This document shows positions 4,681 through 6,470 of a stretch of DNA of 6,470 nucleotides, one piece after another. Under the pieces are notes generated by a model. It had not been told where the DNA came from. It did not search any database and worked only from the letters and a program-made list of their open reading frames with translations. Position 1 is the first letter of the stretch, and every line of letters begins with the position of its first letter. Position numbers and translations under genes: made by a program. Source of the stretch: Candidatus Methanosuratincola sp. (GTDB lineage: Archaea; Thermoproteota; Methanomethylicia; Methanomethylicales; Methanomethylicaceae); assembly GCA_029907755.1 (NCBI GenBank), contig JARYLH010000081.1, positions 1 to 6,470 of the forward strand. Reading direction: 5' to 3'.

Positions 4681-6069
4681 ATGGGAGTTAGAAGATATAC
4701 TAAAATGGCATACAAGGATCCCGACGAGATGGTCTTTGGCCATGCCAAGTTCCCAGTGCTAGAGCACTGGAACGTGCAGTTCGGTGCAGGCTACGTCGTA
4801 CCCGAGGTCAAAGTCGCTCCAGAAGCAGGCACAGAGCGAAGCAAGGAGACACTAGTGAAAGAAATGGCTTCCATTGCGGAGCAAGCGGCATCAAGGGCAG
4901 TCGACATTGGTCTACCAGCGTTCATGCTGGAGCAGGAACACGTCTTCCAGCAGACATACCATCCCGACTGGGGTTATGCGTGCACACTGGCACAAGCAGA
5001 AGTCCTGAAGAAATACTATGACGAATACGGCGTCAGGGCAGCGCTGAGGCAGACAGTCGGAGACCTCAGGATCGAGGAGAAAGGAGGCTTGAGGGGCTCC
5101 GAGTATGACAACAGGATCGCAGAGACGATCGAGGAGTGCTGCAAGGCAGGCGCTTCGGATATTGCGGCCGAGACCATGGGAGGGAAGTCGGTCCTTGACT
5201 ATGGTGTAATGAGAGGAGACATTAAGGCAATACTGTTCGGGATTGGATACTTAGGCAGCATAGACATGGAATACTTCTGGACAAGGGCAGTAAACATCTG
5301 CAGCAAGTACGACTCAAGACCCGCGGGCGACACCAACTGCTCAGGAGCGAACACCTGCATGTATGTTGCAGGAGGTCTGCTGGGCAAGGACATGTCGCAC
5401 ACGGCAGCAGCGCTGGCGAGGGCGATCTCAGCCGCGAGGAGCCTTGTCGCGGTGGAGTGCGGCGCGACCGGTCCTCTGAAGGACTGCGGATACGAGAACA
5501 CCATAATAAAGGCGATAACAGGCGTCCCGATCTGCCAGGAAGGCAAGAACGCGGTTTGTGCGCACGCAGATGTTATGGGTAACCTGACCTGCCAAGTGGT
5601 GGACTGCTGGAGCAACGAGTCAGTCTTCCACAGGGAGGAGATGGGCGGACCAACACCAGCCGTATGGCTGCAGGCCACAGGCTACGAGTCTGCGCTTATG
5701 AACACTGCGATCCAGACGGGCAATGCAAAGATGCTCAGGGACCTGTACACGTTCACCGATATGTACAGAGACCCGCAGGGCACGCTACTCGCGTATCCGA
5801 ACGCGTTCAGGGTTGGCAAGGCAATAGTGGAGTATGGAAAGGACATATACCTAAGGGCAAGGGCTGCAGCGCTTGAGGCTTCCAAGATCATGATGGAAGC
5901 ATACGAGGCCAAGCTCCTTCAGATGACGAGGTTCGAACTCGACACGCTGAGGAAGTACACAAGCATCCTCGAGAGTCTCCCGATGGAAGCAGAGATATTC
6001 GTTGACCAGTGCATGAGAGAGTACCCGAGGAAGATACCGACATTTGACCCGAAGAGCTATGGATTGTGA
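4681..6069 (+). CDS. mtaB: Methanol:corrinoid methyltransferase MtaB
   Basis: MtaB cleaves the C-O bond of methanol and passes the methyl group to Co(I) of the corrinoid protein MtaC, in the cytoplasm. The product has 462 residues, full family length. The N-terminal YTKMAYKDPDEMVFG segment (6-20) and GAGYVVPEVKVAP (35-47) closely match the known enzyme. The zinc ligands reported for M. barkeri MtaB, E164, C220 and C269, are all present at the same numbers (AAET, DTNCSGAN, LKDCG). No in-frame amber codon is used, unlike the methylamine methyltransferases. It is the first gene of a plus-strand unit, 11 bases before mtaC. In Methanosarcina the order is mtaC then mtaB, so the order here is reversed. 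MtaA and a corrinoid reactivation protein are not in the window. Confidence 0.97.
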   Translation: MGVRRYTKMAYKDPDEMVFGHAKFPVLEHWNVQFGAGYVVPEVKVAPEAGTERSKETLVKEMASIAEQAASRAVDIGLPAFMLEQEHVFQQTYHPDWGYACTLAQAEVLKKYYDEYGVRAALRQTVGDLRIEEKGGLRGSEYDNRIAETIEECCKAGASDIAAETMGGKSVLDYGVMRGDIKAILFGIGYLGSIDMEYFWTRAVNICSKYDSRPAGDTNCSGANTCMYVAGGLLGKDMSHTAAALARAISAARSLVAVECGATGPLKDCGYENTIIKAITGVPICQEGKNAVCAHADVMGNLTCQVVDCWSNESVFHREEMGGPTPAVWLQATGYESALMNTAIQTGNAKMLRDLYTFTDMYRDPQGTLLAYPNAFRVGKAIVEYGKDIYLRARAAALEASKIMMEAYEAKLLQMTRFELDTLRKYTSILESLPMEAEIFVDQCMREYPRKIPTFDPKSYGL

Positions 6070-6080
6070 GGTGTTGCGAA

Positions 6081-6470
6081 ATGGCATTTTCAGAATGGGC
6101 TAAGAAAGCGGACTTCGACATGATGTTCAAGAGATACAATGTCATCATCGAAGGACCCGCAATAACGCCAGAAGACGACCCAGACGTCAAGAAAGTACTG
6201 CCAAAGGATGAACCATTCAAGTCGCTTGCGATGGCCGTGATATTCGGAGACACAGACAAAGCAGTGCAGGCTGCAAAGACAGCTCTCGAGAGGACATCCC
6301 CACTCGACGTGATCGAGAAGGGGCTCGCCAAGGGAATGGACGCAGTCAGCGCACTATACGCGAAGGGAGCCTACTTCCTGCCCGACATAATGCTCTCTGC
6401 AGATGCAATGACTGCCGCAATGGCAGTAGCGGAGCAGAAGCTCGGGAGGGCTAGGGAGAAGAAGGGCACC
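6081..6470 (+). CDS. mtaC: Methanol corrinoid protein MtaC, N-terminal part (cut by window)
   Basis: The first 130 residues are visible and the frame is open to the window edge. They form the helical cap domain of methyltransferase corrinoid proteins (B12-binding-2 type), with the conserved YAKGAYFLPDIMLSADAM segment near residues 93-110 and the early FKRYN motif (16-20). The full family length is about 255-260 residues; the DxHxxG cobalamin-binding Rossmann half lies beyond the edge. MtaC carries the methyl group between MtaB and MtaA. The start ATG 6081 has GAGGTG (6068-6073) seven nt upstream, overlapping the mtaB stop codon, so the genes are cotranscribed and probably translationally coupled. 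The identity rests on the cap domain plus adjacency to mtaB; other corrinoid proteins share the fold, but the pairing makes MtaC the clear choice. Confidence 0.93.
   Translation, partial: MAFSEWAKKADFDMMFKRYNVIIEGPAITPEDDPDVKKVLPKDEPFKSLAMAVIFGDTDKAVQAAKTALERTSPLDVIEKGLAKGMDAVSALYAKGAYFLPDIMLSADAMTAAMAVAEQKLGRAREKKGT

Noticed and set aside
5199..5912. Minus-strand open frames of 76-159 codons opposite mtaB
   Set aside because: They are antisense shadows of a strongly conserved gene with all catalytic residues; none has a recognisable domain.
1..6470. Insertion sequences, CRISPR arrays, integrase sites or phage genes
   Set aside because: No transposase, regularly spaced repeat, attachment-site repeat or phage-type gene was seen on either strand.

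Overview
The window looks like a piece of an archaeal methylotrophic methanogen genome. The evidence is a methanol:corrinoid methyltransferase (mtaB) followed by its corrinoid protein (mtaC), an HdrB-type protein with two intact CCG cysteine motifs, GGTGG/GGAGG-type ribosome binding sites 6-7 nt before most starts, and TATA-like elements in an AT-rich divergent spacer. The gene mix (methanol methyltransferases beside a soluble-type Hdr subunit and a Complex I/hydrogenase-4-like membrane module) would suit an H2-dependent methyl-reducing methanogen such as Methanomethylicia (Verstraetearchaeota) or a related lineage. The lineage is an inference; no marker gene in the window settles it.

Layout. 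From 4237 leftwards to the window edge, six genes run on the minus strand as one tight operon: a small NuoK/MrpC-like membrane protein, a 518-aa NuoM/HyfF-type antiporter-like subunit, a HycB/DmsB-type ferredoxin with four [4Fe-4S] motifs, a 116-aa protein resembling the C-terminal part of HdrC without its iron-sulfur domain, an HdrB-like protein, and a NuoC-like (30 kDa) subunit starting at TTG and cut by the window edge. Stops and starts overlap or touch at nearly every junction. From 4238 to 4680 lies a divergent, mostly AT-rich spacer with promoter candidates, inverted repeats and a repeated TGTACA-containing 10-mer. From 4681 rightwards run mtaB (complete) and mtaC (first 130 residues).

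How they may work together. MtaB and MtaC would move the methyl group of methanol onto a corrinoid and, with an MtaA not seen here, on to coenzyme M. Methyl-CoM reduction then produces the heterodisulfide CoM-S-S-CoB. The minus-strand operon joins an HdrB-type catalytic protein and an HdrC remnant to a four-cluster ferredoxin and to membrane and NuoC-type subunits of the Complex I/group 4 hydrogenase superfamily. The simplest reading is a membrane-bound, ion-translocating complex in which heterodisulfide reduction (or another HdrB-type reaction) sits where formate dehydrogenase sits in formate hydrogenlyase. This combination is the most interesting feature of the window. The NuoD/large subunit, NuoB and NuoH-like subunits that would decide between a hydrogenase and a non-hydrogenase complex are not in the window and may lie beyond its left edge.
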